From the NCBI RefSeq assembly GCF_030409335.1, contig NZ_JAUFPN010000125.1, positions 38,908-73,296 on the forward strand: a stretch of DNA of 34,389 bases, read 5' to 3'. The DNA comes from Paeniroseomonas aquatica. Lineage in GTDB: Bacteria; Pseudomonadota; Alphaproteobacteria; Acetobacterales; Acetobacteraceae. Shown here piece after piece: positions 1 through 8,262 of this stretch (the stretch's first letter is position 1; each line of letters starts with the position of its first letter). The position numbers and the translations under genes are program-made. A model generated the notes under the pieces. The model saw nothing but the letters and a program-made list of their open reading frames with translations, did not search any database and had not been told where the DNA came from.

Positions 1-849
1 CGGCTGCAGGATGACGGCGCGGGCCTCGGCCAGCGGCATGCCGGGCAGCGGCGTCAGCTTCGGGGCGGCGCCGCGCGATTCGGTCTCGACCGGGCCGATC
101 CGCACCGCCAGCGGCCGGCGGCAGAGCGCCGGGCCGAGCGCCATGAAATGCCCCTGGCGCAGGTCGCGGAACATCTCGGCCTGCCGCCGCTCCATGCCCA
201 GCAGGTCGGCGGCGCGGGCCATGTCGATGTCGAGGAAGGTGCGGCCCATCAGGAAGTTGGAGGCCTCGGCGGCGACGTTCTTGGCCAGCTTGGCCAGCCG
301 CTGGGTGGCGATGATCCCGGCCAGGCCGCGCTTGCGGCCGCGGCACATCAGGTTGGTCATGGCGCCGAGGGAGAGCTTCCGGGCCTCGTCCGGCACCTCG
401 CCGCCGACCATCGGGGCAAAGAGCTGGGCCTCGTCTACCACCACCAGCATCGGCGACCAGAACTCCCGGTCCACGTCGAAGAGCCCGCCGAGGAAGGCGG
501 CGGCGCGGCGCATCTGGCCTTCGGTATCGAGCCCCTCGAGGTCGAGCACGACCGAGACGCGGTGCTGGCGGATGCGCTCGGCGGCCAGCTGCAGCCCGGG
601 CTCGGAATGGGCCGCGGCGTCGATGACGAGGTGGCCGTAGCGGTCCGCCAGGGTGACGAAGTCGCCCTCCGGGTCGATGATCGCCTGCTGCACCCAGGGG
701 GCGCTGCCCTCCAGCAGGCGGCGGAGCAGGTGCGACTTGCCCGAGCCGGAATTGCCCTGGACCAGCAGGCGGGTGGCCAGGAGCTCCTCGAGGTCCAGCA
801 GCGCGGGGGCGCCGGCATCGTTCCGCCCGAGATCCACGCTGACCGTCAT
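1..849 (-). CDS. HerA/DUF87-like P-loop ATPase, C-terminus cut by window edge
   Basis: The frame starts at ATG 849-847 and stays open to base 1, giving 283 visible codons, so the C-terminus lies outside the window. Near residues 33-40 is a Walker A motif, GNSGSGKS. It is followed by IIDPEGDF, a pattern typical of HerA/VirB4-like (DUF87) ATPases, and later by LVVVDEAQLF, a Walker B with the DEAQ signature. An arginine-rich stretch (MCRGRKRGLAGIIATQR) resembles the sensor region of the same class. Known relatives couple ATP hydrolysis to DNA translocation or end processing. No NurA partner is visible, so the process it serves is unknown. It is divergent from the CheZ-like gene. The family call is firm; the role is not. 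Confidence 0.8.
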   Translation of the reverse strand, partial: MTVSVDLGRNDAGAPALLDLEELLATRLLVQGNSGSGKSHLLRRLLEGSAPWVQQAIIDPEGDFVTLADRYGHLVIDAAAHSEPGLQLAAERIRQHRVSVVLDLEGLDTEGQMRRAAAFLGGLFDVDREFWSPMLVVVDEAQLFAPMVGGEVPDEARKLSLGAMTNLMCRGRKRGLAGIIATQRLAKLAKNVAAEASNFLMGRTFLDIDMARAADLLGMERRQAEMFRDLRQGHFMALGPALCRRPLAVRIGPVETESRGAAPKLTPLPGMPLAEARAVILQP

Positions 850-897
850 CCTGCTCCCATCCACGTCGCGGTCCCGCTCCTAGAGCAAGCCGGGCAA

Positions 898-927
898 ATC
901 ATAAACCCGGCGCGTGGACCGGCTTAA
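898..927 (-). promoter_or_regulatory. possible promoter of the HerA-like ATPase gene
   Basis: On the minus strand TATGAT (903-898) matches the -10 consensus at five of six bases. TTAAGC (927-922) is a weak -35 with an 18-bp spacer. The site lies about 50 bases upstream of ATG 849, in the most AT-rich patch of the divergent gap. The same patch is the loop of a 6-bp inverted repeat (889-894 with 906-911). The assignment is by eye and weak. Confidence 0.25.
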
Positions 928-988
928 AGAGCATGTTCATTCCCCGCGGGCATCCTCTGGCCGGAGCCGGGGCGTGGAGGCAGGGTCG

Positions 989-1606
989 ATGCAGCGTGAG
1001 ACGAGCGCCGAGATGGCGGAGCCGTTGCGGGAGGCGTTGCGGGCCGACATGGGCGGCATGTTCGCCGAGCTCCGCGGCTTCGTCGACCGGCGGATCGCCG
1101 AGCTGAGCGCCGAGGTGCATGCGACGGTGCAGCTGGTCGACTACTCCGAGGAGAACCTGTCCGGCCAGCTGGGCCGGATCCATGAGCAGATCGCCAGCTT
1201 GGTCGCCATCCCCGCCGCCACCACCCGGAACAGCGGCCTGGAGCTGGAGGCGGTGGTCCAGGCGACCGAGCAGGCGGCCAATGTCATCATGGAAGCCGCC
1301 GAGGAGATCCAGAGCTGGCTCGAGGGCGGCAAGCACGACCCCGAGTCGCTGCGGGCCGTCTCGGCCAAGGTGAATTCCATCTTCGAGGCCTGCAGCTTCC
1401 AGGACGTGACCGGCCAGCGCATCCGCCGGGCGATCCAGCACCTGCAGCAGGTCGAGACGATGCTCGAGGGGATGGTGCCGGGCGGGATCGTGCCGACCGC
1501 CGAGAAGCTGCAGGTCAACGCCGTGCGGCATACGGTGGCGGAGCCGGCGCAGGCGGGCCCCGACCTGGCCCAGACCGAGATCGACCGGCTGCTCAACGAC
1601 TTCTGA
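989..1606 (+). CDS. CheZ-like protein phosphatase
   Basis: This 205-residue, largely helical protein probably dephosphorylates a CheY-type response regulator. The phosphatase motif FEACSFQDVTGQRI spans about residues 132-145. D139 and Q143 match the acidic and glutamine residues that E. coli CheZ uses (D143, Q147). The last residues, QTEIDRLLNDF, resemble the acidic, phenylalanine-ended CheY-binding tail of CheZ. Residues 1-110 are heptad-like and would form the long helical hairpin. ATG 989 is chosen because GGAGG (976-980) sits 8 bases upstream; an in-frame start at 914 has no such site. No cheA, cheW or cheY is in the window, so the partner is unknown. A polar-localisation or type IV pilus response regulator is also possible. 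Confidence 0.8.
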   Translation: MQRETSAEMAEPLREALRADMGGMFAELRGFVDRRIAELSAEVHATVQLVDYSEENLSGQLGRIHEQIASLVAIPAATTRNSGLELEAVVQATEQAANVIMEAAEEIQSWLEGGKHDPESLRAVSAKVNSIFEACSFQDVTGQRIRRAIQHLQQVETMLEGMVPGGIVPTAEKLQVNAVRHTVAEPAQAGPDLAQTEIDRLLNDF

Positions 1607-1611
1607 GCGCC

Positions 1612-1630
1612 CCGGCCGGCACGCGGCCGG
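1612..1630 (+). terminator. GC hairpin after the CheZ-like gene
   Basis: A perfect 7-bp stem (CCGGCCG/CGGCCGG) with a 5-base loop starts five bases after the stop codon. No T-run follows, so it may be a weak terminator, an RNA-stabilising hairpin or chance in GC-rich DNA. Confidence 0.35.
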
Positions 1631-1656
1631 CGAAACGGGAGGCAGGGTTGCGCTGG

Positions 1657-1669
1657 ATTCACTGTGAAT
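1657..1669. promoter_or_regulatory. 13-bp palindrome upstream of hemA
   Basis: ATTCAC-T-GTGAAT is a perfect 6-1-6 palindrome in the gap before hemA, 52 bases from the preferred start at 1722. It is AT-rich compared with its surroundings. Its position suits an operator or promoter-proximal regulator site for heme synthesis. I do not recognise it as a canonical FNR, CRP or Irr box. The role is inferred. Confidence 0.3.
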
Positions 1670-1721
1670 TTCCCCGCTTCGGCGACATATGGGCGCCAGC
1701 AACAGCATCGGCGCCGGACTG

Positions 1722-2948
1722 ATGAATACGCCTTCCGCCTTCCTCGCCCATTGCCAGGCCAGCCTCGGCGCCCTCCGCCAGGAGGGGCGCTACCGCGAAT
1801 TCGCCCGGCTGGAGAAACTGGCCGGGCGCTTCCCGATCTACCGCTGGCATGCGGCGGACGGGGTGCGGGAGGTGACCGTCTGGTCCTCCAACGACTACCT
1901 GGGCATGGGCGCGCATCCGGCGGTGCTCGCCGCGGCGACCCGGGCCATCGCCGAGCATGGCGCGGGCGCCGGCGGCACCCGCAACATCTCCGGTACCTCC
2001 CCGCTGCATGCCGCGCTGGAGGCCGAGCTGGCCGGGCTGCACGGCAAGGGCGGGGCGCTGCTCTTCGGCAGCGGCTACATCGCCAACCAGGCCGGCATCG
2101 CCGCGGTGCTCGAAGCCCTGCCGGGCTTCATCGTCTTCTCCGACGCCAAGAACCACGCCTCCATGATCGCCGGGATGCGCGGCGCCAAGGCGGCGCAGCG
2201 GGTCATCTGGGCGCACAACGACCTGGCCGACCTGGAAGCGAAGCTGGCCGCGGCGCCGCCCGAGGCGCCCAAGCTCATCGCCTTCGAGAGCGTCTATTCG
2301 ATGGACGGCGACATCGCCCCGATCGGCGCCATCTGCGACCTGGCCGAGCGCTACGGCGCCATGACCTACCTCGATGAGGTGCATGCCGTCGGCCTCTACG
2401 GCGCGACCGGCGGCGGCATCTCGGAACGGGACGGCGTGGCGGACCGGGTCGACCTCATCGAGGGCACGCTGGCCAAGGGCTTCGGCGTGCTGGGCGGCTA
2501 CGTCGCCGGCGACGCGACCGTGGTGGACTACATCCGCAGCGTCGCCGGGGGGCTGATCTTCACCACCGCCCTGCCGCCCGCCGTGGCCGGCGCGGCGCTC
2601 GAGAGCGTGCGGGTGCTGAAGCGGGACCCGGCGCGCCGGGCGGCGCTGGCCGAACGGGCCGCGGCGCTGAAGGCGGCGCTGGACGCCGCCGGCCTGCCGC
2701 GGATGGAGGGGCCGAGCCACATCATCCCCCTCTGGGTGGGCGAGGCCGCGCTCTGCCGCGAGGTGGCGCGCCGGCTGCTGGCCGAGCACGCGATCTACGC
2801 CACGCCGATCAACTACCCGACCGTGCCGCGCGGCACCGAGCGGCTGCGGCTCTGCGCCACACCCTTCCATACGGATGCGATGATCGCCGAGCTGGTGGTC
2901 GCGCTGCGGGCGGTGCTGCCGGCCACCATGCGGCTGGCGGCGGAATAG
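1722..2948 (+). CDS. hemA: 5-aminolevulinate synthase
   Basis: This PLP enzyme condenses glycine and succinyl-CoA to 5-aminolevulinate, the first step of heme synthesis by the C4 (Shemin) route used by alphaproteobacteria. Family landmarks are EGRYREF near the N-terminus, [45 protein letters not shown] with the cofactor-binding aspartate, and [14 protein letters not shown] with the PLP lysine at about K252. The C-terminal [15 protein letters not shown] is also diagnostic. The 408 residues match the usual length of about 400. ATG 1722 places the N-terminus close to known HemA proteins; an in-frame ATG at 1689 would add 11 residues and neither has a strong ribosome site. It converges on the lipoprotein gene with a shared hairpin. 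Confidence 0.97.
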   Translation: MNTPSAFLAHCQASLGALRQEGRYREFARLEKLAGRFPIYRWHAADGVREVTVWSSNDYLGMGAHPAVLAAATRAIAEHGAGAGGTRNISGTSPLHAALEAELAGLHGKGGALLFGSGYIANQAGIAAVLEALPGFIVFSDAKNHASMIAGMRGAKAAQRVIWAHNDLADLEAKLAAAPPEAPKLIAFESVYSMDGDIAPIGAICDLAERYGAMTYLDEVHAVGLYGATGGGISERDGVADRVDLIEGTLAKGFGVLGGYVAGDATVVDYIRSVAGGLIFTTALPPAVAGAALESVRVLKRDPARRAALAERAAALKAALDAAGLPRMEGPSHIIPLWVGEAALCREVARRLLAEHAIYATPINYPTVPRGTERLRLCATPFHTDAMIAELVVALRAVLPATMRLAAE

Positions 2949-2967
2949 CCCGGCCGCCTATTCCGCC
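2939..2967. terminator. bidirectional hairpin covering both stop codons
   Basis: The repeat GGCGGAATAG/CTATTCCGCC is a perfect 10-bp stem with a 9-base loop. The TAG of hemA (2946-2948) is in the left arm and the TAG of the opposing lipoprotein gene (2960-2958) is in the right arm. Because the arms mirror each other, both proteins end in Ala-Glu. The placement strongly suggests a shared terminator for convergent transcripts, although there is no long T-run. Confidence 0.6.
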
Positions 2968-3317
2968 CGCAGCCCGGCCGGCAGCAAGGTGACCCGCTGG
3001 ATGGCGCAGCCGTCCAGCCCCTGCATCTCCGCCGCCCGGCCATCGGCCCAGACCACCCGCAGGGCGAAGGGGCCGGCGTCGGGGAAGGGCAGCGGGGCGA
3101 TGCCGCCGCTGGGCAATTCGCCGCGGCCGAGGAAGTCCGGCCCGATCAGGTCGGCTCCCCAGTCCGCGCCGGCCGGCGCGAGGTAGAGCTGCTCGACCGC
3201 CGCCCCGGAGGCATTCTCGAGCCGCGCCTCGACCGGGCTGCAGCGGGTGGCGGCGCGGTAGGTGTCGCAGCCGGCCAGCAGGCCGAGCAGCGCCCCGAGG
3301 ATCGGATGCGGCCGCAT
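2958..3317 (-). CDS. small putative lipoprotein
   Basis: The gene encodes 119 residues and its family is not recognised. The N-terminus, MRPHPILGALLGLLAGCDTY, is a short lipoprotein signal with a lipobox-like LLAGC, so Cys17 would be the lipidated residue. The mature part has a second cysteine soon after (AATRC) and one near the C-terminus (DGCAIQ), which could form a disulfide. The rest is Ala/Gly/Leu-rich with probable beta strands. The start overlaps the amidase stop by one base (TGATG), so the two are likely translated together. The minus-strand placement and the export signal are clear; the function is not. Confidence 0.7.
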   Translation of the reverse strand: MRPHPILGALLGLLAGCDTYRAATRCSPVEARLENASGAAVEQLYLAPAGADWGADLIGPDFLGRGELPSGGIAPLPFPDAGPFALRVVWADGRAAEMQGLDGCAIQRVTLLPAGLRAE

Positions 3318-4714
3318 CACGCCGGATCGACGGGGGAGGGCGGGGTGCCGCCGGCCTCGATCGCCTCGGCGGCGGCGAGCAGGATATCCTCCCGGTAGCG
3401 GCCGCCGACGAGCTGGACCCCGACCGGGACGGTGCCGACCAGCCCGGTGCTGACCGCCAGGCCCGGCAGGCTGAGCAGCGGCAGCCCGACCTGTGGCAGC
3501 TGCGCCGCCAGGATGTCCTGGAAGCCCTCGAAGCTCTCGACGTCCGCATGGTCGCGGAAGGGCAGCGCGCCGGAGACCGGCATCATCGCCACCGGGTAGC
3601 GTTCGAGGAAGGCGAGCCATTCCCGCAGCAGTCCGACCCGGCGCTGCAGCGCATCCTGGAAGGCATCCAGATCCGGCGCCGGGCAGAGCCGCTCCATGTA
3701 GCCATAGACCGCCAGCGCATCGGGGTCGCCTTCCCGGGCGAAGGCGGCACCGCCGCCGCGCCGGGTCTCGGCCAGCCAGAGCAGCGCCTGCAGCCGGGCG
3801 GACTCGGCCAGTGGCGGCAGCGCGGCCACCTCCTCCACCACCCAGCCGGCGGCTTCCAGCCGGGCCGCGGAGTCGCGCAGCGCGGCGGCCACCTCGGGCG
3901 CGGTGTTCATGCCCTCGGGGGCGGTGCAGAAGGCGGCGCGCCTCGGATAGGCGGGGCCTTCCAGCGGTGCTGGGGTCCACCAGGGGTCGCGGGCATCGGC
4001 GCCGCTCATCGCCGCCAGCCCCAGGCGCAGGTCGGCGATGCTGCGGGCGAGCGGGCCGGAGACGGCCATGAGCTGGGCGCCGATGAAGCGGTCCGGCCCG
4101 GTCTGGTTCCAGGCCGGCACCCGGCCGATGGTCGGGCGCAGGCCATGGATGCCGCAGGCATAGGCGGGGTAGCGGATCGAGCCGCCGATATCGGTGCCAT
4201 GCGCCAGGGCGCCGATGCCGGCGGCCACCGCCGCCGCCGCGCCGCCGGAGGACCCGCCCGGGGTGATGGCGGGGTCGCGCGGGTTCAGCGTCGCGCCGTG
4301 CAGCGAATTGCGGGTGAACCAGCGCAGCGAGAAGGCCGGGGTATTGGTCCGGCCGATGATGACCGCCCCGGCCTTGCGCAGGTTGCCCACCACCGGGCTG
4401 TCCTGCCCGGCGATGGCCTTCTCCTGCAGGCGGAGCCCGTTGGTGGTGGCCCAGCCGGCCTGGTCGATGTTCACCTTGACGGTGACGGGCACGCCGCCGA
4501 GCGGGCCGGGGTCCTCGCCGCGGCCGAGGGCGGCATCGACCGCGTCGGCGGCGGCGAGCGCCTCCGCCGGGTCATGCGCGATCACCGCATTGATGCGCGG
4601 GTTGACCGCCCCGAGCCGCGCCAGCGCCGCGGCGGCGGCCTCCCGGGCGGAGATGTCGCGGCGGCGGATGCGTGCGGCGAGGTCGGTGGCCGAAAGCCGC
4701 CAGAGATCGGTCAT
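3317..4714 (-). CDS. amidase signature family hydrolase
   Basis: This is a 465-residue amidase signature enzyme, which hydrolyses carboxamide bonds with a Ser-cisSer-Lys triad. The triad is visible as K80 in PVTVKVNID, S155 in TPGGSSGGAAAAV and nucleophile S179 in GTDIGGSIRYPA. The conserved PVGVQLVG follows near the C-terminus. ATG 4712-4714 is preferred over an in-frame ATG at 4768 because MTDLWRLSATDLAARI is the usual start of the family. The substrate cannot be read from sequence. A GatA role is unlikely because no gatC or gatB adjoins. It lies downstream of the chemoreceptor, after a hairpin, and is coupled to the lipoprotein gene. Confidence 0.92.
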   Translation of the reverse strand: MTDLWRLSATDLAARIRRRDISAREAAAAALARLGAVNPRINAVIAHDPAEALAAADAVDAALGRGEDPGPLGGVPVTVKVNIDQAGWATTNGLRLQEKAIAGQDSPVVGNLRKAGAVIIGRTNTPAFSLRWFTRNSLHGATLNPRDPAITPGGSSGGAAAAVAAGIGALAHGTDIGGSIRYPAYACGIHGLRPTIGRVPAWNQTGPDRFIGAQLMAVSGPLARSIADLRLGLAAMSGADARDPWWTPAPLEGPAYPRRAAFCTAPEGMNTAPEVAAALRDSAARLEAAGWVVEEVAALPPLAESARLQALLWLAETRRGGGAAFAREGDPDALAVYGYMERLCPAPDLDAFQDALQRRVGLLREWLAFLERYPVAMMPVSGALPFRDHADVESFEGFQDILAAQLPQVGLPLLSLPGLAVSTGLVGTVPVGVQLVGGRYREDILLAAAEAIEAGGTPPSPVDPA

Positions 4715-4768
4715 GCGGGGGTTCCTGTCGCGGTGCAGCATCGTCCCGCGCGGGCCATCGCCGGTCAA

Positions 4769-4791
4769 CCGGCCCCGCGCAACGGGGCCGG
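4769..4791 (-). terminator. hairpin between chemoreceptor and amidase genes
   Basis: CCGGCCCCG/CGGGGCCGG forms a perfect 9-bp stem with a 5-base loop, 10 bases past the chemoreceptor stop. On the minus strand it is followed by TTGA only, so the T-tract is poor. It is probably a terminator or processing hairpin separating the chemoreceptor from the amidase. Confidence 0.45.
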
Positions 4792-4800
4792 CGGCAGGGC

Positions 4801-6819
4801 TCAGGCCACCGCCGCGGCAGCGGCGGGGGCGTGGCCGGCGGCCTCGAGGCGGGCGATGACGCCATCCAGCACCGCCTGGGTCTCCGCATCCTCGAGGAAG
4901 ACCAGGGCGAGGCCCCCGGTGAAGGTGCGGACGACGCGGGCCGGGACGGGACGGCCGACCTCCGCCAGGGTCAGGCTCGCCTCGTCCCCCGGCGCGGCGC
5001 CGGGCGGGACGGTCGCCAGCAGCGCGGCGCCGCCGCGCGAGATGTCCTGCAGCCGGGCCGGCAGCTCCCTGCCGCCGAGGCGCAGGGTCGCGGCGGCGTT
5101 GCCGCCGGGCAGCCTTTCGTAGTGCCGGCGGCTGTTGCCCACCTGGCGCATGGCGATGAGGAAATGGTCCACCTCCCCCTGCAGGGTCTGGGCGACCCGC
5201 GCGACATCCGCGGCCGCGGTGCGGGCCACGCCGCCGGTCGCGCCGGCCGCCTCGGCGGCGGTGGCCACCCGGGCGAGGGAGGCGGTGGCCACCTCGGTCT
5301 GGCGGGAGACCGCCTGCACCTGCCGGGCGATCTGCCGCGTGGCGGCGGCCTGCTGCTCGACCGCGGCGGTGATGGCGGCGGAGACGCCATCGACCCGGCC
5401 GATGGCGCCGCCGACCGTCCGCATTGCCGCGACCGCCTGTTCGGTCGCTGCCTGGATGGTGGCGATGTGGCGGCCGATCTCCTCGGTCGCGGCGGCGGTC
5501 TGGCCGGCCAGGGCCTTCACCTCCGAGGCGACCACGGCGAAGCCCTTGCCGGCCTCGCCCGCCCGCGCCGCCTCGATGGTGGCATTCAGGGCCAGCAGGT
5601 TGGTCTGGCCGGCGACCTCGCTGATGAGCCGCACGACGCCGCCGATCCGGGCGGTGACCTCGCTCAGGCTGGCGATGCTGCGCTCCATGCCGCCGGCCTC
5701 GGTCACCGCATCGGCCGAGGCCTTCGCGGCATGGCCGACCTGCTGGGCGACCTCGGTGACGCTCGAGGTGAGCTGCTCGGTGGCCGCGGCCACGGCGGCG
5801 AGGTTCTGCGCCGAGGCCTCGGCGCCGGCCAGGGTTTCGGCGGTGCCGTCCCGGGTCCCCTCGATGCCGCTGGCGACCTCGCCCGCCGCCTGCCGCATGG
5901 CATCCGCGGCATGGCCGAGCCGGCCCATGACGCCGGAGATCGAGGCGCCGAAGTCCTGGGTGTGCTGCACCATGGCGAGGCGGCGGCGGTCGCGGACCTG
6001 CTCCTGCCGGGCGGCTTCCGCCACCATGCGGCGCTTCTCCAGGCCCTCGGCGCGGAAGGTCTCGAGCGCCCTGGCCAGGATGCCCAGCTCGTCGCGCCGG
6101 TCCGTGCCGGGGACCGGCGTGTCGAGGTCGCCTCCGGCCAGGGTGACGGTCGCCCGGGTGGCGATGCCGAGGGGACCGACGATGCTGCGGGCGATCACCC
6201 AGGCCAGCAGGGCGACCACCAGCGCGGCGGCCAGCGCGACGGCGCTGCCCTTGAGCAGGATGGCGTGCTGCAGCGCCCGCAGGTCGTCGACGTAGATGCC
6301 GGAGCCCAGCACCCAGTCCCAGGGGGCGAAGCGCTGGACGTACGATATCTTCTCGACCGGCTGGTCGTCCCCCGGCCGCGGCCAGAGGTAGCCGACGGTG
6401 CCGGAGCCGGTGGCGCGCACCGCCGCGACGAAGCCGAGGAAGAGCCGGAAGCCGCTGGGGTCCCGCACCTCGCCCAGCGGCCTGCCCTCCAGCTCCGGGC
6501 GGAAGGGATGCATGACCATCACCGGGGCCATGTCGTTGATCCAGACGTATTCCTGGCCACGGTAGCGGATGGCGCGGATGGCCTCGATCGCGCGGCCCTG
6601 GGCCTCGGTCCGGGAAAGCCGGCCGGCGGCTTCCTCGGCCTGCTGCCCGGCGGCGATGGCGGCGGCGGCCTCGACCACATGGCGCAGGATGGCGGTGCGG
6701 TCGGCCTCCGCCTCCTGCATTCGGGCGGCGATCTCCATCCCGGCCAGGGCGACGAGGCCGAGCACGGCGACGAGCGTGGTGAGGTGGAGCCGCGCGGCGA
6801 TCGGCAGGCGGTTGAGCAT
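4801..6819 (-). CDS. methyl-accepting chemotaxis protein with sCache sensor and C-terminal PilZ domain
   Basis: This is a 672-residue inner-membrane receptor. TM1 spans about 10-30. A periplasmic single Cache domain (about 32-170) contains [16 protein letters not shown] and [16 protein letters not shown], the pattern of the sCache_2 family that often binds small carboxylates. TM2 is about 171-193, followed by HAMP to about 245 and the signalling domain with tip [20 protein letters not shown] (about 389-408). After residue 540 comes a PilZ domain: RRHYER gives the RxxxR motif (R545, R549) and DISRGG gives DxSxxG (D572-G577), the cyclic di-GMP-binding signature. So the receptor may sense a periplasmic ligand and cytoplasmic c-di-GMP together. 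No CheR-tethering pentapeptide is at the end. The ligand and partner kinase are unknown. Confidence 0.95.
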   Translation of the reverse strand: MLNRLPIAARLHLTTLVAVLGLVALAGMEIAARMQEAEADRTAILRHVVEAAAAIAAGQQAEEAAGRLSRTEAQGRAIEAIRAIRYRGQEYVWINDMAPVMVMHPFRPELEGRPLGEVRDPSGFRLFLGFVAAVRATGSGTVGYLWPRPGDDQPVEKISYVQRFAPWDWVLGSGIYVDDLRALQHAILLKGSAVALAAALVVALLAWVIARSIVGPLGIATRATVTLAGGDLDTPVPGTDRRDELGILARALETFRAEGLEKRRMVAEAARQEQVRDRRRLAMVQHTQDFGASISGVMGRLGHAADAMRQAAGEVASGIEGTRDGTAETLAGAEASAQNLAAVAAATEQLTSSVTEVAQQVGHAAKASADAVTEAGGMERSIASLSEVTARIGGVVRLISEVAGQTNLLALNATIEAARAGEAGKGFAVVASEVKALAGQTAAATEEIGRHIATIQAATEQAVAAMRTVGGAIGRVDGVSAAITAAVEQQAAATRQIARQVQAVSRQTEVATASLARVATAAEAAGATGGVARTAAADVARVAQTLQGEVDHFLIAMRQVGNSRRHYERLPGGNAAATLRLGGRELPARLQDISRGGAALLATVPPGAAPGDEASLTLAEVGRPVPARVVRTFTGGLALVFLEDAETQAVLDGVIARLEAAGHAPAAAAAVA

Positions 6820-6899
6820 GTCGGCCTATCCCAGGGAAAAGACGCCCGAGGATAGCCGCCGGAATGTTCCGTATTGTTAAATTCGGGCCCCGGGGCGGC

Positions 6900-7241
6900 C
6901 TAGCCGTGGGCGCTCGCCAGCAGGACGACGCCGCCGCAGATCAGGCCTATCGCCGCCATCTTCTGGGCGCCGAGCTGCTCGCCGAACATGAAGTGGCCGA
7001 TCAGCGCCACCGCGACGTAGCTCGCCGCGGTGCAGGGCAGCGCCACGCTCATCGGGATCTTCCGCAGCGCCACGATGTAGAGCAGCGCCGCGCCGCCATA
7101 GGCGCCGAGGCCGATGATCGTGGACGGGCGGAGCAGCTGGGCGATGAAATGGCCTTCCGCCACCGCGCCCGCCTTCAGCAGCACCTGGCCGCCGAGCGAG
7201 GTGCAGATGGCCGCGGCCAGCGCGACCCAGTAGATGGTCAC
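6900..7241 (-). CDS. four-helix EmrE/ArnE-like membrane protein, probable lipid-linked sugar flippase subunit
   Basis: The 113-residue protein has four predicted membrane helices and resembles the SMR/EamA half-size proteins, including the ArnE/ArnF flippase subunits. GQVLLKAGA in helix 1 and YVAVALIGHFMFGEQLGAQKMAAIGLI in helices 3-4 are typical. It starts at GTG 7241, overlapping the glycosyltransferase stop by 4 bases (GTGA), so it is the last gene of a coupled operon. Together with an ArnC-like glycosyltransferase, the most likely role is moving an undecaprenyl-phosphate sugar across the inner membrane. The SMR-type drug efflux alternative is less likely in this setting. The EmrE-type glutamate in helix 1 is not evident. 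Confidence 0.75.
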   Translation of the reverse strand: MTIYWVALAAAICTSLGGQVLLKAGAVAEGHFIAQLLRPSTIIGLGAYGGAALLYIVALRKIPMSVALPCTAASYVAVALIGHFMFGEQLGAQKMAAIGLICGGVVLLASAHG

Positions 7242-8257
7242 TGCCGGGCATCCTCCCGCTCGCGCGCCGGGATGACCTGGCGGACGACCCCCTGGGGCTT
7301 GCCGTTGGCCGAGAGGAAGGCGCGGCCGACGTATTCCCCGAGCACGCCGAGGATGAGGAACTGCACGCCCGAGATCAGCAGCGTGGTGGTCATCGAGGAG
7401 GCCCAGCCGGAGGGTGTCCCGGTCACCATCGCCTCGACCACCACCATGACGGCGCCGATCAGCCCGAGCAGGCCCATGGCGATGCCGGCGAAGATGGCGA
7501 GGCGCAGCGGCAGGATGGAGAAGTTGGTGGCGAGGTTCATCCACAGCATGACGAGCCGTTTCATGGTGTAGTTGGACCGCCCCTCGGCCCGGGCCAGGTG
7601 CTTCACCTCGATGCTGTCGATGCGCTGGGTCACCTGCATGATCAGCCCGTCCACGTAGGGGTAGGGGCCGCGGTACTTGGCGATCTCGGCGACGACGAGG
7701 GCGGACATGCAGCGGAAGGAGCAGAGGTAGAGGCCCTTCGGCTTGTCCAGCAGCTGGTCGGCGACCGCATTGGCGAAGCGGCTGCCGAGGTTGCGCCAAC
7801 CCTCGTGCTTCTTCTCCGCGTAACGTGTGTAGACCACGTCCCAGCCGCCGAGCCGGGCGTGGTCGTAGAGCTTCAGGACCTCCTCCGGCGGGTTCTGCAG
7901 GTCGTCGTCCATGGTGATGACATAGGCGCCGCGGGCGTGCCGCAGGCCGGTCATGACCGCGTTGTGCTCGCCGAAGTTGCGGGCGTGCTCGATGTAGGTG
8001 AGCGGGATGGTCGCCGTCGCGGCCAGGGCCCGGCAGACGTCGCCGGAATTGTCCGGGCTGCCGTCGTTCACCAGCACCACCTCCAGCCCGCCGGCCGGGG
8101 CCAGGGCGGTGAGCGCCTCGACCAGCTTGCCGACCGTGGCGGCGCCCCGGTAGACCGGGACGACGATCGAGAGTCCCACCGGATGCTGCGGCGGCAGCGC
8201 GGCGGCAGCCGCAGGCTCGGCGATGGAGAGCGACATGCGGCGGTCCTCGAAACCCAT
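7238..8257 (-). CDS. family 2 glycosyltransferase, polyprenyl-phosphate sugar transferase type (ArnC/GtrB-like)
   Basis: The protein has 339 residues. The GT-A fold is marked by LSIVVPVYRG (about 29-38), VLVNDGSPDNS (about 61-71) and the nucleotide-sugar and metal motif MDDDLQNPPEE (about 116-126). GRSNYTMKRL near 226-235 precedes two membrane helices (about 251-275 and 290-312). That architecture fits enzymes moving a sugar from a nucleotide donor to undecaprenyl phosphate at the cytoplasmic face. ATG 8257 is chosen because GAGGG (8270-8266) is 8 bases upstream. The methyltransferase gene ends just before it and the flippase-like gene overlaps its stop. Aminoarabinose synthesis genes are absent here, so the sugar is unknown. 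Confidence 0.93.
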   Translation of the reverse strand: MGFEDRRMSLSIAEPAAAAALPPQHPVGLSIVVPVYRGAATVGKLVEALTALAPAGGLEVVLVNDGSPDNSGDVCRALAATATIPLTYIEHARNFGEHNAVMTGLRHARGAYVITMDDDLQNPPEEVLKLYDHARLGGWDVVYTRYAEKKHEGWRNLGSRFANAVADQLLDKPKGLYLCSFRCMSALVVAEIAKYRGPYPYVDGLIMQVTQRIDSIEVKHLARAEGRSNYTMKRLVMLWMNLATNFSILPLRLAIFAGIAMGLLGLIGAVMVVVEAMVTGTPSGWASSMTTTLLISGVQFLILGVLGEYVGRAFLSANGKPQGVVRQVIPAREREDARQ

Positions 8258-8262
8258 GGTGG

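Noticed and set aside
3548-5122. 524-codon plus-strand frame opposite the amidase
   Set aside because: Low-complexity Gly/Arg/Ala composition and full overlap with an amidase that has an intact triad; a shadow frame.
4672-6855. 727-codon open frame on the plus strand opposite the chemoreceptor
   Set aside because: It is Gly/Asp/Arg-rich with no recognisable domain, while the opposite strand encodes a complete receptor. Stop codons are rare in DNA this GC-rich, so long antisense frames are expected.
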